Origin: Maniola hyperantus
Taxonomy: Eukaryota; Arthropoda; Insecta; Lepidoptera; Nymphalidae
Direction of reading: 5' to 3'
DNA: 64,000 bases
NCBI RefSeq assembly: GCF_902806685.2
Contig: NC_048553.1
Span: 11,513,440 to 11,577,439 of the forward strand
Positions within the stretch are counted from its first letter, which is position 1. Each line of letters starts with the position of its first letter. Position numbers and translations under genes: made by a program. A model generated the notes under the pieces. It was not told the origin of the DNA, did no database searches, and saw only the letters and a list, made by a program, of their open reading frames with translations. Shown piece by piece: positions 1 to 9,318 of this stretch.

Positions 1-183
1 CGCTTTACTTTTGCGCGAATTCAACAAGCCAGATGTTTGCTATTTAAATGTTTTCAAAAATTAAATCAGGAATGTTTTTGTTCATTTGCATGCAAAATAG
101 CAAGTTATACTTATTTGTTAATTTAAAACTATACTTTGACAAACTCTCTGATGCAATATTGAACATATTGTATTGTATAGTCT

Positions 184-380
184 TCTATATATAAAATGCA
201 AAGTCCTGACTGACTGACTTATAATCAACGGACAGCCTAAACCGCTGGTCCTAGAGACATGAAATTTTGAGAGTGTGTTCTTTGTAAAGAGTAGGTATCC
301 ACTAAGAAAGGATTTTTTGAAATTTCACCCCTAAGTGGGTTAAATAGGGGATGAAAATTTGTATGAAAGACGGTTATTTT
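184..380 (+). mobile_element. Helitron-like element, CCTGAC subfamily (truncated)
   Basis: Begins with a TATATATAAAATGCAAAG leader and a GACT run, then the body shared with copies at 4003, 53836 and 60130. The CTAG end is missing; it runs into another repeat. Confidence 0.6.
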
Positions 381-765
381 TAGAGTTCCATAGTAAACAA
401 GGAACCCTTATAGTTTCGCCATGTCCGTCCGTCCGTCCGTTCGTCCTCGGTTAATGTCAGAGGTTATTAGTAATTAGTGGTAGAAAGCTGTAATTTGGCA
501 TCAGTATAAATATTAATCACGCCGACAAAGTGCTGAAATAAGATTGTGATAATATTTTTTTTTGGGTAGTGTGTGTGTCCCCTACGTGTAAAGTGGGGAT
601 GTTTTTTTTTTGTCTACCCCATAGCGTGGGGTATCGTTGAATAGGTCTTTTAAAAATACTGTGGGTGCGGGAACATCATTTTTTGATTTCTAGATCCGTT
701 TGTAAAATATGATGTTTAAAGTGCTAATTTTTATTAGAGTAAAGTGTCCCGTTCCCCCACCTTTA
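381..765 (+). repeat. Interspersed repeat with GTTCCATAGT head
   Basis: Starts AGAGTTCCATAGTAAAC, then GGAACCCTTATAGTTTCGCC and a GTCC run. This type of non-coding repeat is common in Lepidoptera. No coding capacity is seen. Confidence 0.5.
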
Positions 766-1049
766 TCAGCCAAATGGTAGTGTATAGGAATAGTGATATT
801 ATCTCTTCATTATTTCTTTCCGTATATTATCTGATTAACAGAGGAAAAACGAACCCATCTGGAATCGTTTGTGTAACAATTTAACGGAGAAATCGTAAAT
901 GTTTATATTGGGGACGATTCTCGCGGCAGGGCCACATCGTTATGGGTCTTTGATGGCACATAAACTGGCGCCACCTCAGTGTGGTGCCGACCTTATCTCT
1001 ACAGCCTTTTAACTTCTTCACTTTAACAGTTTTTTAACTTGTTCATCTT

Positions 1050-1228
1050 CTTAATATATATAAGAAAAAGGTGACTGACTGATCTATCAACGCACAGCTC
1101 AAACTACTGGACGGATTGGGCTGAAATTTGGCATGCAGATATCTAGGCATCCGCTAAGAAAGAATTTTTGCAAATGAATAGAGGTTTGAGTGTAGCCCAC
1201 GCGGACGAAGTCTCGAGCATAAGTTAGT
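1050..1228 (+). mobile_element. Helitron-like element, GTGACTGACT subfamily
   Basis: An AT leader, then GTGACTGACTGATCTATCAA, the shared body, and the terminal hairpin region CGCGGACGAAGTCTCG. The 3' terminus has decayed to GTTAG instead of CTAG. Confidence 0.7.
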
Positions 1229-2048
1229 TTTTCGTATATGTTTATTTCCAATCTTAATAATCTTTGGGGATGATCAAGATATTTTGTGGTTAAAATTATG
1301 GTAGGCAAGCACGTAGGTAATTTTACCTCATCATAGCCAAACTCATGAATAGATGAGTTTCTGTGACCCAATTTACCTGCCAATATCACACATGTCATCG
1401 GTGTAGTTGACACATTTGTTAATTGCGTTGGTTATTAACCATTTCCCCTCTATTTTGATGCCTAGTAGCGAGGTTTTGTTACACTACACTGTAGGTACTC
1501 AGTACGTTCCGTTCACGTAAACAAACAAAGAACCTCGGGTAAATGCCTAAAGTTGCTCAGTTATCCAAGGAATGAACCCTCTCTTATAATATAACACCAA
1601 GGATTTGAAAAAAAACTTGTATAGATATAAATTATTCTCCAGATACGCATTAATAGACATACAGACTACACAGTACATAATAATTATTAATTATACTTGT
1701 ATATTAAATAATTAACTATGTCGTTATCATATCAAATGTCATTAATTATTGAAAAAAAATCAAAGGCAAGGTGAAGGTTCTTAATAATTCGACTTACTTA
1801 CTTAATAAAAGCTAAAAAAGTCATGTATTTTAGAGACAGAAATTGTGTTCGAATCATTCGAATATAATATTTTCTTTGTCAATTTATTCGAAAGGCACTT
1901 CGAAAACGTGAGTGAATTTTTAACCGTATTTCTTATGCGAATTAATAAATAATTGAGCTCGTTTAAGTAGAACTGTACTACAGTATTGGATTTTAATTAA
2001 TTCATTGTTTAAATATATTTTATATTAGTGCTAATCCTATTCACCTAA
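1229..2048. other. AT-rich sequence without recognised features
   Basis: About 820 bp of AT-rich DNA. No coding exon or repeat family could be supported. The open frame on the - strand at 1099-1413 overlaps the preceding repeat and lacks any domain. Confidence 0.6.
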
Positions 2049-2344
2049 TCTAAATATATAAAACGAAAAGGTGACTGACTGACTGACTGACTGACTGAAT
2101 GACTGAATGACTGACTGACTGACTGACTGACTGACTGACTGACTGACTGACTGACTGACTGACTGACTGATCTATCAACGCACAGCTCAAACTACTGGAC
2201 GGATCGGGCTGAAATTTGGCATGAAGATAGCTATTATGACGTAGGCATCCGTTAAGAAAGGATTTTTGAAAATTCAACTTCTAAGGGGGTGAAATAGGGG
2301 GTTGAAATTTGTGTAGTCCACGTGGACGAAGTCGCGAGCATACG
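2049..2344 (+). mobile_element. Helitron-like element with expanded GACT array
   Basis: Canonical TC start at TCTAAATATATAAAACG. The internal GACT microsatellite is expanded to about 95 bp (2073-2169). The body and GGACGAAGTCGCGAGCAT hairpin follow, but the CTAG terminus is lost. Confidence 0.75.
2073..2169. repeat. GACT tetranucleotide microsatellite
   Basis: A nearly pure run of GACT with two interruptions, inside a Helitron-like element. It explains the open frame of repeated Ser-Val-Ser-Gln on the - strand. Confidence 0.9.
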
Positions 2345-2689
2345 CGACAAATATACCATACGCGCAACAAAACATATTAATATTTAGAATTTTAGAAGAT
2401 TAGGCAATATTGAGTTTATTCCATAACGTAGTATGCATTAAAACGAGCAAGGAACTCACTAACTCTGTTAAGAGAGGAAATTAATTTCCAAGTATAAATA
2501 AGTTATATTTATTACTGTTTAACGAACCGTGCGTTATTTCGAGCTGGGAGTTTTTCGCCGCTTCCATCGTGAACCGTTGTAACAATAATGTAACTCAGAA
2601 ATCGTATTATTTTAAGACGACTAATGAGTCTACATATTATAACAGAATACTATAAATAATATTATATTATTCTGTGATAATAGGTACAA

Positions 2690-2880
2690 GTAAAATGAAT
2701 CGCTGAGTGTGTTGCTGATCGCAAATCTCGAGAACATGCTGAACCGATTTCGCTAATTCTTTTTTTTTATAATATTCCTTTAAGTACGAGGATGGTTCTA
2801 ACGGAGAGAAAAATTTAAAGTATTAAAAAAATTTTAAAGAATCGACTATAAGGCGGTACGAAGTTTTCCGGGTCAGCTAG
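2690..2880 (+). mobile_element. Helitron-like element, CCGGGTCAGCTAG subfamily
   Basis: Ends GGTACGAAGTTTTCCGGG followed by TCAGCTAG, with T after it, a typical Helitron 3' terminus. A related 3' end is at 6292-6365. The 5' border is uncertain. Confidence 0.5.
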
Positions 2881-2974
2881 TAAAAAATAATAAAAAAAAG
2901 ATGCATTTGACCATTCAAAAGTACCTACTTGTAAAAGTTTAATGGAAAAAATAATAATATTTATTTTATTTTAC

Positions 2975-3098
2975 TAGCTGCCAAGTTTTATGATTCTAGG
3001 TCAACGGGAAGTACCCTATAGGTTTCTTGACAGACACGACAGACAACGAAGTGGCCCTATTCGGGTTCCTTTTTTCCTTTTGAGATATGGAACCCTAA
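2975..3098 (-). repeat. GGTTCCGTA interspersed repeat, partial
   Basis: The reverse complement carries the head of the family seen complete at 3384-3811: a GGTTCC head, the GACAGACA microsatellite, then AGGTCAACGGGAAGTACCC on the + strand. Truncated. Confidence 0.65.
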
Positions 3099-3383
3099 TC
3101 GTAAATGTTTAGTATGAGAACAATCCTCGCCGCTGGGCGTCATCGTTAAGGGTGTTTAATGGCCAATAAAATAAGAGGCTCTGCTCGGGTGCCTCCCTAC
3201 ACCTTAACAAACCAGATGCTGACAGAAGGCTGCCCGAAATAGCAATGATTATTAAGTAGAGTGGGGTTATATTTTTGCCCTATAGATGAAATAAATTTCC
3301 GTGTACCTACCCGTTTTTCTTTTGTAAATAATTAGAGAAACTGATGTATGTTTTTTGTTTCTTTTTTGTATTACCTCATTTTT

Positions 3384-3811
3384 AGGATTCCGTACCTCTA
3401 AAGGAAAAACGGAACCCTTATAGGATCACTTTGTTGTCTGTCTGTCTGTCGGTCTGTCAAGAAACCTACAGGGTAGGTACTTCCCGTTGACCTAGAATCA
3501 TGAAATTTGGCAGGTAGATACGTCTTATAGCAGACATTTGGGGAAAAATCTGAAAACCGCGAATTTGTGGTTACATCATACAAAAAAATTGAATTGTGGA
3601 CATAAACTAATAATTAGTTCTTAAAATATCGCAGTAAGATAACTACATTATATCAAGTGGGGTATCATGTGAAAGGTCTTCATCTGTAGATTCTAAAACA
3701 GATTTTTATTTATCATAGTTTTTGAATTATCGTGCAAAATGTCGAAAAAATACAACTGTAGTACGGAACCCTCGTTGCGCGAGCCTGACTCGCACTTGGC
3801 CAGTTTTTTCT
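3384..3811 (+). repeat. GGTTCCGTA interspersed repeat, near full length
   Basis: Head GGATTCCGTACCTCTAAAGG, a GTCTGTCT run, the body, and the tail GAGCCTGACTCGCACTTGGC followed by CAGTTTTTTC. About 430 bp. It is the most complete + strand copy of a family that also occurs at 2975, 5976, 52227, 52790, 57540 and 61680. No protein is encoded. Confidence 0.7.
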
Positions 3812-4002
3812 AATTGTAAATAAAACTAGAAATAACACATAACTTTTGATTTTCCGGAATACAAAATAGCCTATAATATATCTGTCATCAAATTTCGTCA
3901 AAATAGGATGCACGGACGACCCTTGAAAAGGTAACGGAGACAGACAGACTAACACAGATACGTATTGCGTTTATAATTTTATTGTTAAGAATTTATCAGA
4001 AA

Positions 4003-4893
4003 CTAGCTTCTGCCCGCGGCTTCGCCCGCGTGGTCTACAGGAAACAAATGGCATTTTTTTTCAGAAACAAACATTATAACATCAGGACACGCACTCTGAA
4101 CAGCACCGAATAACACATTATATAACCTTCCAACCCTCATTTCACTCCTTTAGGGGGGGGATTTTCTTAGTCGTTCTTCTTTCATAGTCGTTTCTTAGCT
4201 GACACCGAACCTCAAGAAAAAACCTACTTTCCAAATTTCAAGTCAATTATAATATCAATAATTAAAACTTTCCCATACAAACTTACATCCCCTATTTTAC
4301 CACCCTTATGGGCGAATTTTCCAAAAATCCTGAAACACGTATTTCTTCATTTGTGACCGAAAACCCAAATACCAATTTTCATGCAAATAACTTGAAAAAT
4401 GACCGACTTTCATACAAACTTCCATCCCCCATTTAACCCACTTAGGGGTGGAATTTCGAAAAATCCTTTCTTAGTGGATACCTACTCTTTACAAAGAATA
4501 GACCCTCCAAATTTCATGTCTTTAGGACCAGCGGTTTAGGCTGTGCGTTGATTTCACATACAAACTTACATCCCCTATTTTACCACCCTTATGGGCGAAT
4601 TTTTCAAAAATCCTGAAACACATATTTCTTCATTTGTGACCGAAAACCCAAATACCAATTTTCATGCAAATAACTTGAAAAATGACTGACTTTCATACAA
4701 ACTTCCATCCCCCATTTAACCCACTTAGGGGTGAAATTTCGAAAAATCCTTTCTTAGTGGATACCTACTCTTCACAAAGAATAGACCCTCCAAATTTCAT
4801 GTCTTTAGGACCAGCGGTTTAGGCTGTGCGTTGATATATATGTCAGTCAGTCAGTCAGTCAGTCAGGACTTTGAATTTTATATATATAGAAGA
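4003..4893 (-). mobile_element. Helitron-like element, CCTGAC subfamily, with internal duplication
   Basis: Reads from CTAG at 4003-4006 next to GCGGCTTCGCCCGCG to the leader TATATATAGAAGA at 4893. An internal segment of about 283 bp is repeated in tandem (from 4274 and from 4557), so this copy is about 890 bp. Confidence 0.7.
4274..4839. repeat. Two 283-bp tandem units inside a Helitron-like element
   Basis: The segment starting CATACAAACTTACATCCCC at 4274 restarts at 4557 and is nearly identical through ATTTCATGTCTTTAGGACC and the GCGGTTTAGGC that follows. Both units carry the same body of the element. Confidence 0.85.
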
Positions 4894-5134
4894 TGAACAA
4901 ATCCTAGCTACGTAACTATCTACGTCAGAACGATTTTCTACCTAACGGTAACGATTATTGCCAGATGTTACTGATACTATCTAAGTATCTAGAGCCGCAT
5001 GGACCTAACCAGCTTTTCAAAGGATAGATTTTCAGATATACGAGGTTTAATGCAAGGTATAATGGCAAAATCGTCATAATCTGGCCGTTCTAAATTCTCA
5101 GATGAATTTTAATGAACATTTCGAACAATCCAAC

Positions 5135-5556
5135 TTAGGCAGTGGTCCGACTGCCGACGATGAACGAGAAACGAGTAACGACTTAAACGAGTTGGCGATC
5201 GGCCGGAAGCGAGTGTGAAGTTTCGATAGTTTTGTCGCCAGGCAAGCGAGTGTGCAAGTGCGACGAGCGATTACTCGCGCCATTCCTCCGCGGTCGCTCA
5301 GTCCTGTGCAAACCAGCGCGCGCGTTACAAGTGTACAAGCGAGCGAGCGTCGCTGAACGAATATCGTTGAGCGAGTTTATTTTTGAAAGTGAACTAGTAA
5401 AGCGAGTCGCCGCCGGCAGTGTGAACAGTCAGAGAGCAACTTTTGATGTATGCATCTCTTTCGTTTACACGAAATGTACATTTGTTGTGCGTTTCTTGAG
5501 AGAGAAAATTGCCGAATTTAGTCGTTTTCTCGCGCGGCGGTCGAACCACTGCCTAA
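5135..5556. mobile_element. MITE with TTAGGCAGTGG terminal inverted repeats
   Basis: The left end TTAGGCAGTGGTCCGAC mirrors the right end, which reads TTAGGCAGTGGTTCGAC on the - strand. TA lies just outside GGCAGTGG on both sides. A 144-codon open frame inside (5232-5666) runs past the right end and has no known domain, so it is not called as a gene. A second, interrupted copy is at 10981-11840. Confidence 0.75.
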
Positions 5557-5715
5557 ACATGGAAATGATTTTGGAACCGCGTATAGGAAATTTCGCTTTG
5601 CTTCTAGTATGCAGATTTGTTGGAAATCAGTTGATGTTACGGGGTAATAGCATAACGTTCGTATAATGTAGGCATATCTGCCCCCTATACAGACTATTTT
5701 GATTCAATTTCTGAA

Positions 5716-5975
5716 TCATCAACTGATTGACGTCTACTGCTAGACATAATATGTAGATCTCTTGTAGAGATGATGATTTCCACATGCGACTTGTTTCTGT
5801 CCACCTAGATGGGAGTCTTCCAACGCTATTTTTTCCGGTGTCTCGTCATCGTAGCACCTTGGGACTCTAACGTCTATCGTGTTTTCAAACTATATACTCT
5901 GCCAATTGCCACTTCAGATTCGCAACCCGTTTAGCTATGTCGGTCAATACGCTTTTCGTATGGATCTCCTCATTT
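5716..5975 (-). mobile_element. RTE-type LINE 3' fragment, degraded
   Basis: The reverse complement resembles the C-terminal region of the RTE reverse-transcriptase ORF seen better at 21617-22003. It has many substitutions and no open frame. Confidence 0.6.
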
Positions 5976-6127
5976 TTACGGTTGCCTCAAAGGGAAAAAC
6001 GGAATCCTTATAGGATCACTTTGTTGTCTTATTCATCACATTATCGTGCAAAATGTCGAAAAATTACGACTGTAGTACGGAACCCTCGTTGCGCGAGCCT
6101 GAGTCCCACTTGGCCGGTTGTTTTTTT
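5976..6127 (+). repeat. GGTTCCGTA repeat with internal deletion
   Basis: Head CCTCAAAGGGAAAAACGG and tail GTTGCGCGAGCCTGAGTCCC are present, but most of the body is deleted. The part from 6016 on belongs to the 1.3-kb duplicated segment. Confidence 0.65.
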
Positions 6128-6291
6128 TATTTGATCTCGTAGAGAAACTCCAAGCATAGCTGTCACCACCATCCGCCAGCTAGCGACCATGTCTCAGATC
6201 CTATGGCATGACTAGTAACACGCACTATTCGAAGACTTTAGTCTTCAGATACTAAGAAATTTTAGACGCGAAGACTCGAAGCTTCCCGAGA

Positions 6292-6365
6292 ATGGTTCTT
6301 ACTGAGAGAAAAATTTAAAAACTGCCTAGTAAAGTAGGCAGTACGAAGTTCGCCGGGCCAGCTAG
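6292..6365 (+). mobile_element. Helitron-like 3' end fragment
   Basis: Ends GTACGAAGTTCGCCGGGCCA then GCTAG, followed by T, as at 2690-2880. It is missing from the second copy of the tandem duplication. Confidence 0.5.
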
Positions 6366-6411
6366 TTGAAAATAATTATACCTACCTTCCATGCGGCCTA
6401 GTATGCTATGG

Positions 6412-6860
6412 CGCAATAATTGCTCTGGCGTAAAGGAAGCTTCCTCCTCACCTATGGTGCTGAAACGTGGACACTAACAAACGGCCTTGTCCACAAATTC
6501 AAAGTCCCTCAGCGAGCTATGGAGAGGGCTATGTTAGGAGTTTCCTTGAGGGACAAGATCAGAAATGAGGAGATCCGCAGGAGAACCAAGGTCACTGACA
6601 TAGCCCAAACTATTAGCAATCTGAAGTGGCAGTGGGCAGGTCATGCCTGTCGTAGAGGCGATCGCCGTTGGAGCCGGAAAGTCCTTGAGTGGAGACCGCG
6701 TTTAAGCAAGCGTAGTGTGGGACGCCCTCCAGCACGATGGACCGACGATATAAAGAGGCTGGCGGGAAGTGGCTGGATGAGGAAGGCTGAGGACCGGGTG
6801 TGGTGGCGCTCTTTAGGGAAGGCCTGTGTCCAACAGTGGACGTCCACAGGCTGATGATGA
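6412..6860 (+). mobile_element. RTE-type LINE: C-terminal reverse-transcriptase ORF fragment, copy 1
   Basis: An open frame of 144 codons (6420-6854) encodes the C-terminal tail of an RTE-clade retrotransposon polyprotein. Landmarks are TYGAETWTL, AMERAMLGVSLRDKIRNEEI, KWQWAGH, SVGRPPARWTDDI and the final QQWTSTG. The catalytic reverse-transcriptase core lies N-terminal to this and is absent, so the fragment is dead on arrival, as is usual for 5'-truncated LINEs. It ends with a short GATGATGATGATG tail. Confidence 0.85.
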
Positions 6861-7311
6861 TGATGAAAGGAAGCTTTACAACCGCGAACGCCTTGTCTTT
6901 TGAAATACTTTAATTGAGAACAGTCTCTATCGGTGATTGGAGGATATTCTCAGAAACCCTAAGCGTAATTCCACTTAAGTAATTTCAAAGTAATGGAATT
7001 TCAACCTACTCCGAATTGCCCTGAAAGGGGAGAGGACCCTTCGAGTTTTAATGGCTTAAGTACAATCTTGAATAGGATTACCTTATTGACATTTTGGAAA
7101 TATTATTAATAAACTTGTTTGACGTTCAATAAAGTGATTACTTATTAATTAATAATCTTGACTTCGGTATTGGTGAATTTTGAGAATATTTTAACTTTGA
7201 TAGATTGGCTCTTGATTTTATTTGATGGTTGCGGAATTAGGAAGGTTAAAATTATTTCTTAAAAGTCTTCATACAAACGTTGAGCCTTGACCGTCACATT
7301 ACCATCATGTG

Positions 7312-7366
7312 ATGTGATGAATAAGACAACAAAGTGATCCTCACTTTGTTGTCTTATTCATCACAT
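7312..7366. repeat. Perfect 26-bp inverted repeat at the duplication junction
   Basis: Arms 7312-7337 and 7341-7366 are perfect reverse complements separated by the 3-bp spacer TCC. The right arm is the first 26 bp of the second duplicate unit. Confidence 0.95.
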
Positions 7367-7705
7367 TATCGTGCAAAATGTCGAAAAATTACGACTGTAG
7401 TACGGAACCCTCGTTGCGCGAGCCTGAGTCCCACTTGGCCGGTTGTTTTTTTTATTTGATCTCGTAGAGAAACTCCAAGCATAGCTGTCACCACCATCCG
7501 CCAGCTAGCGACCATGTCTCAGATCCTATGGCATGACTAGTAACACGCACTATTCGAAGACTTTAGTCTTCAGATACTAAAAAATTTTAGACGCGAAGAC
7601 TCGAAGCTTCCCGAGAATGGTTCTTACTGAGAGAAAAATTTAAAAAGTGCCTGAAAAAGTAGGCAATAATTATACCTACCTTCCATGCGGCCTAGTATGG
7701 TACGG

Positions 7706-8154
7706 CGCAATAATTGCTCTGGCGTAAAGGAAGCTTCCTCCTCACCTATGGTGCTGAAACGTGGACATTAACAAACGGCCTTGTCCACAAATTCAAAGTC
7801 GCTCAGCGAGCTATGGAGAGGGCTATGTTAGGAGTTTCCTTGAGGGACAAGATCAGAAATGAGGAGATCCGCAGGAGAACCAAGGTCACTGACATAGCCC
7901 AAACTATTAGCAATCTGAAGTGGCAGTGGGCAGGTCATGCCTGTCGTAGAGGCGATCGCCGTTGGAGCCGGAAAGTCCTTGAGTGGAGACCGCGTTTAAG
8001 CAAGCGTAGTGTGGGACGCCCTCCAGCACGATGGACCGACGATATAAAGAGGCTGGCGGGAAGTGGCTGGATGAGGAAGGCTGAGGACCGGGTGTGGTGG
8101 CGCTCTTTAGGGAAGGCCTATGACCAACAGTGGACGTCCACAGGCTGATGATGA
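7706..8154 (+). mobile_element. RTE-type LINE: C-terminal reverse-transcriptase ORF fragment, copy 2
   Basis: Same 144-codon frame as at 6420, here 7714-8148. It differs at only a few residues (KVAQ for KVPQ, and AYDQQ for ACVQQ near the end). It is part of the tandem duplication, not a separate insertion. Confidence 0.85.
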
Positions 8155-8605
8155 TGATGAAAGGAAGCTTTACAACCGCGAACGCCTTGTCTTTTGAAAT
8201 ACTTTAATTGAGAACAGTCTCTATCGGTGATTGGAGGATATTCTCAGAAACCCTAAGCGTAATTCCACTTAAGTAATTTCAAAGTAATGGAATTTCAACC
8301 TACTCCGAATTCCCCTGAAAGGGGAGAGGACCCTTCGAGTTTTAATGGCTTAAGTACAATCTTGAATAGGATTACCTTATTGACATTTTGGAAATATTAT
8401 TAATAAACTTGTTTGACGTTCAATAAAGTGATTACTTATTAATTAATAATCTTGACTTCGGTATTGGTGAATTTTGAGAATATTTTAACTTTGATAGATT
8501 GGCTCTTGATTTTATTTGATGGTTGCGGAATTAGGAAGGTTAAAATTATTTCTTAAAAGTCTTCATACAAACGTTGAGCCTTGACCGTCACATTATCATC
8601 ATGAG

Positions 8606-9187
8606 CGTCAATTTTTTTTTATCATTTTTCAACTTCCATCACCTATAATCTCAGTAGGAAAACAAGTCAAGTGCGATGGCAGAATACGCATACGGCTCTG
8701 CAGTAAAGTTGTTAAAAACCTTGACAGCCTTTATTTCGTAAAAATAGGTTTTTTCCAAAAACCTCGTACCTAATGATTTTTAAATACCTATTCAAAAATC
8801 ACTTGAAGGGGCAAAACAAAATTTAAATATAAATAATTATGCCTTTGCATTAATAAGTATTTAAAACAGCTGTAGGTACTAAACAACTCTACAGTTCTTT
8901 ATAGTTTAAGAAAGAATTAGCTTTTGGGCCATCCAAAGGGGCAATGCTGCTAGCATCTTGGGTAGGTACAATGCCTTGCTGCGGAGGTCTCGATGAGGTT
9001 TTAGAATTAATTTCATTTATTTTAATACCCTATTTAGTTTTAATTTTAAAGTTTATTCTATAGGATTGTTTTTATTAATAAGACTTAGTACTTAGAAACT
9101 GTAAAAGATGGAATTCAGAGGATGTCAGTCCAAATAGAAGTCCTCAGTCCATAGAAGAAGATTTCTAAGACGCAGTTTTTGTTTCAG
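8606..9187. other. Intron sequence before the first visible receptor exon
   Basis: About 580 bp, AT-rich, with no coding exon in a matching phase. It ends in the pyrimidine tract and acceptor of exon A. Confidence 0.6.
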
Positions 9188-9318
9188 ATCCACCAGTCGT
9201 ATCACTGTCTCTCGGCAGCACATTGAACCCTCACGATATCAAGGAAGGGGATGACGTGTACTTCGAATGTTCAGTTCGAGCTAATCCTAAAGAGCACCGG
9301 ATTTCATGGTATCACAAT
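9188..9318 (+). CDS. Sidestep-like exon A: first half of penultimate Ig domain
   Basis: The acceptor is TTTGTTTCAG at 9178-9187 and the donor GTAAGT follows 9318. The exon enters with two bases of a split codon and ends in phase 0. It encodes residues 1-44: an N-terminal DPPVV strand, the family signature around EGDDVYFEC with the first Ig cysteine at 28, the ANP turn, and the core tryptophan at 41 in SWYHN. The second cysteine is in the next exon, so the fold is split by a phase-0 intron of 2,544 bp. The upstream exon that supplies the first base of the split codon was not found in 1-9187. Confidence 0.92.

Larger units (their letters stand above)
6016..8605 (+). repeat. 1.3-kb direct tandem duplication
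   Basis: Segment 6016-7310 recurs at 7341-8602 with very few differences. The second copy lacks a short piece next to the CTAG at 6362. Each copy contains a repeat tail, a - strand RTE fragment, and the same 144-codon RTE frame (6420-6854 and 7714-8148). The unit junction at 7312-7366 is a hairpin. A very recent duplication or an assembly artefact would look the same. Confidence 0.9.

Noticed and set aside
2050..2277. Open frame of repeated Ser-Val-Ser-Gln on the - strand
   Set aside because: It is the translation of a GACT microsatellite in a Helitron-like element.
5232..5666. 144-codon open frame on the + strand
   Set aside because: It lies mostly within an inverted-repeat MITE (5135-5556), runs past its right end and matches no domain; the longest frame in a GC-richer element is expected by chance.
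1..9187. Search for the upstream Ig exons of the receptor
   Set aside because: No segment with an Ig cysteine/tryptophan pattern, matching phase and splice sites was found, so the missing exons are taken to lie outside the window.
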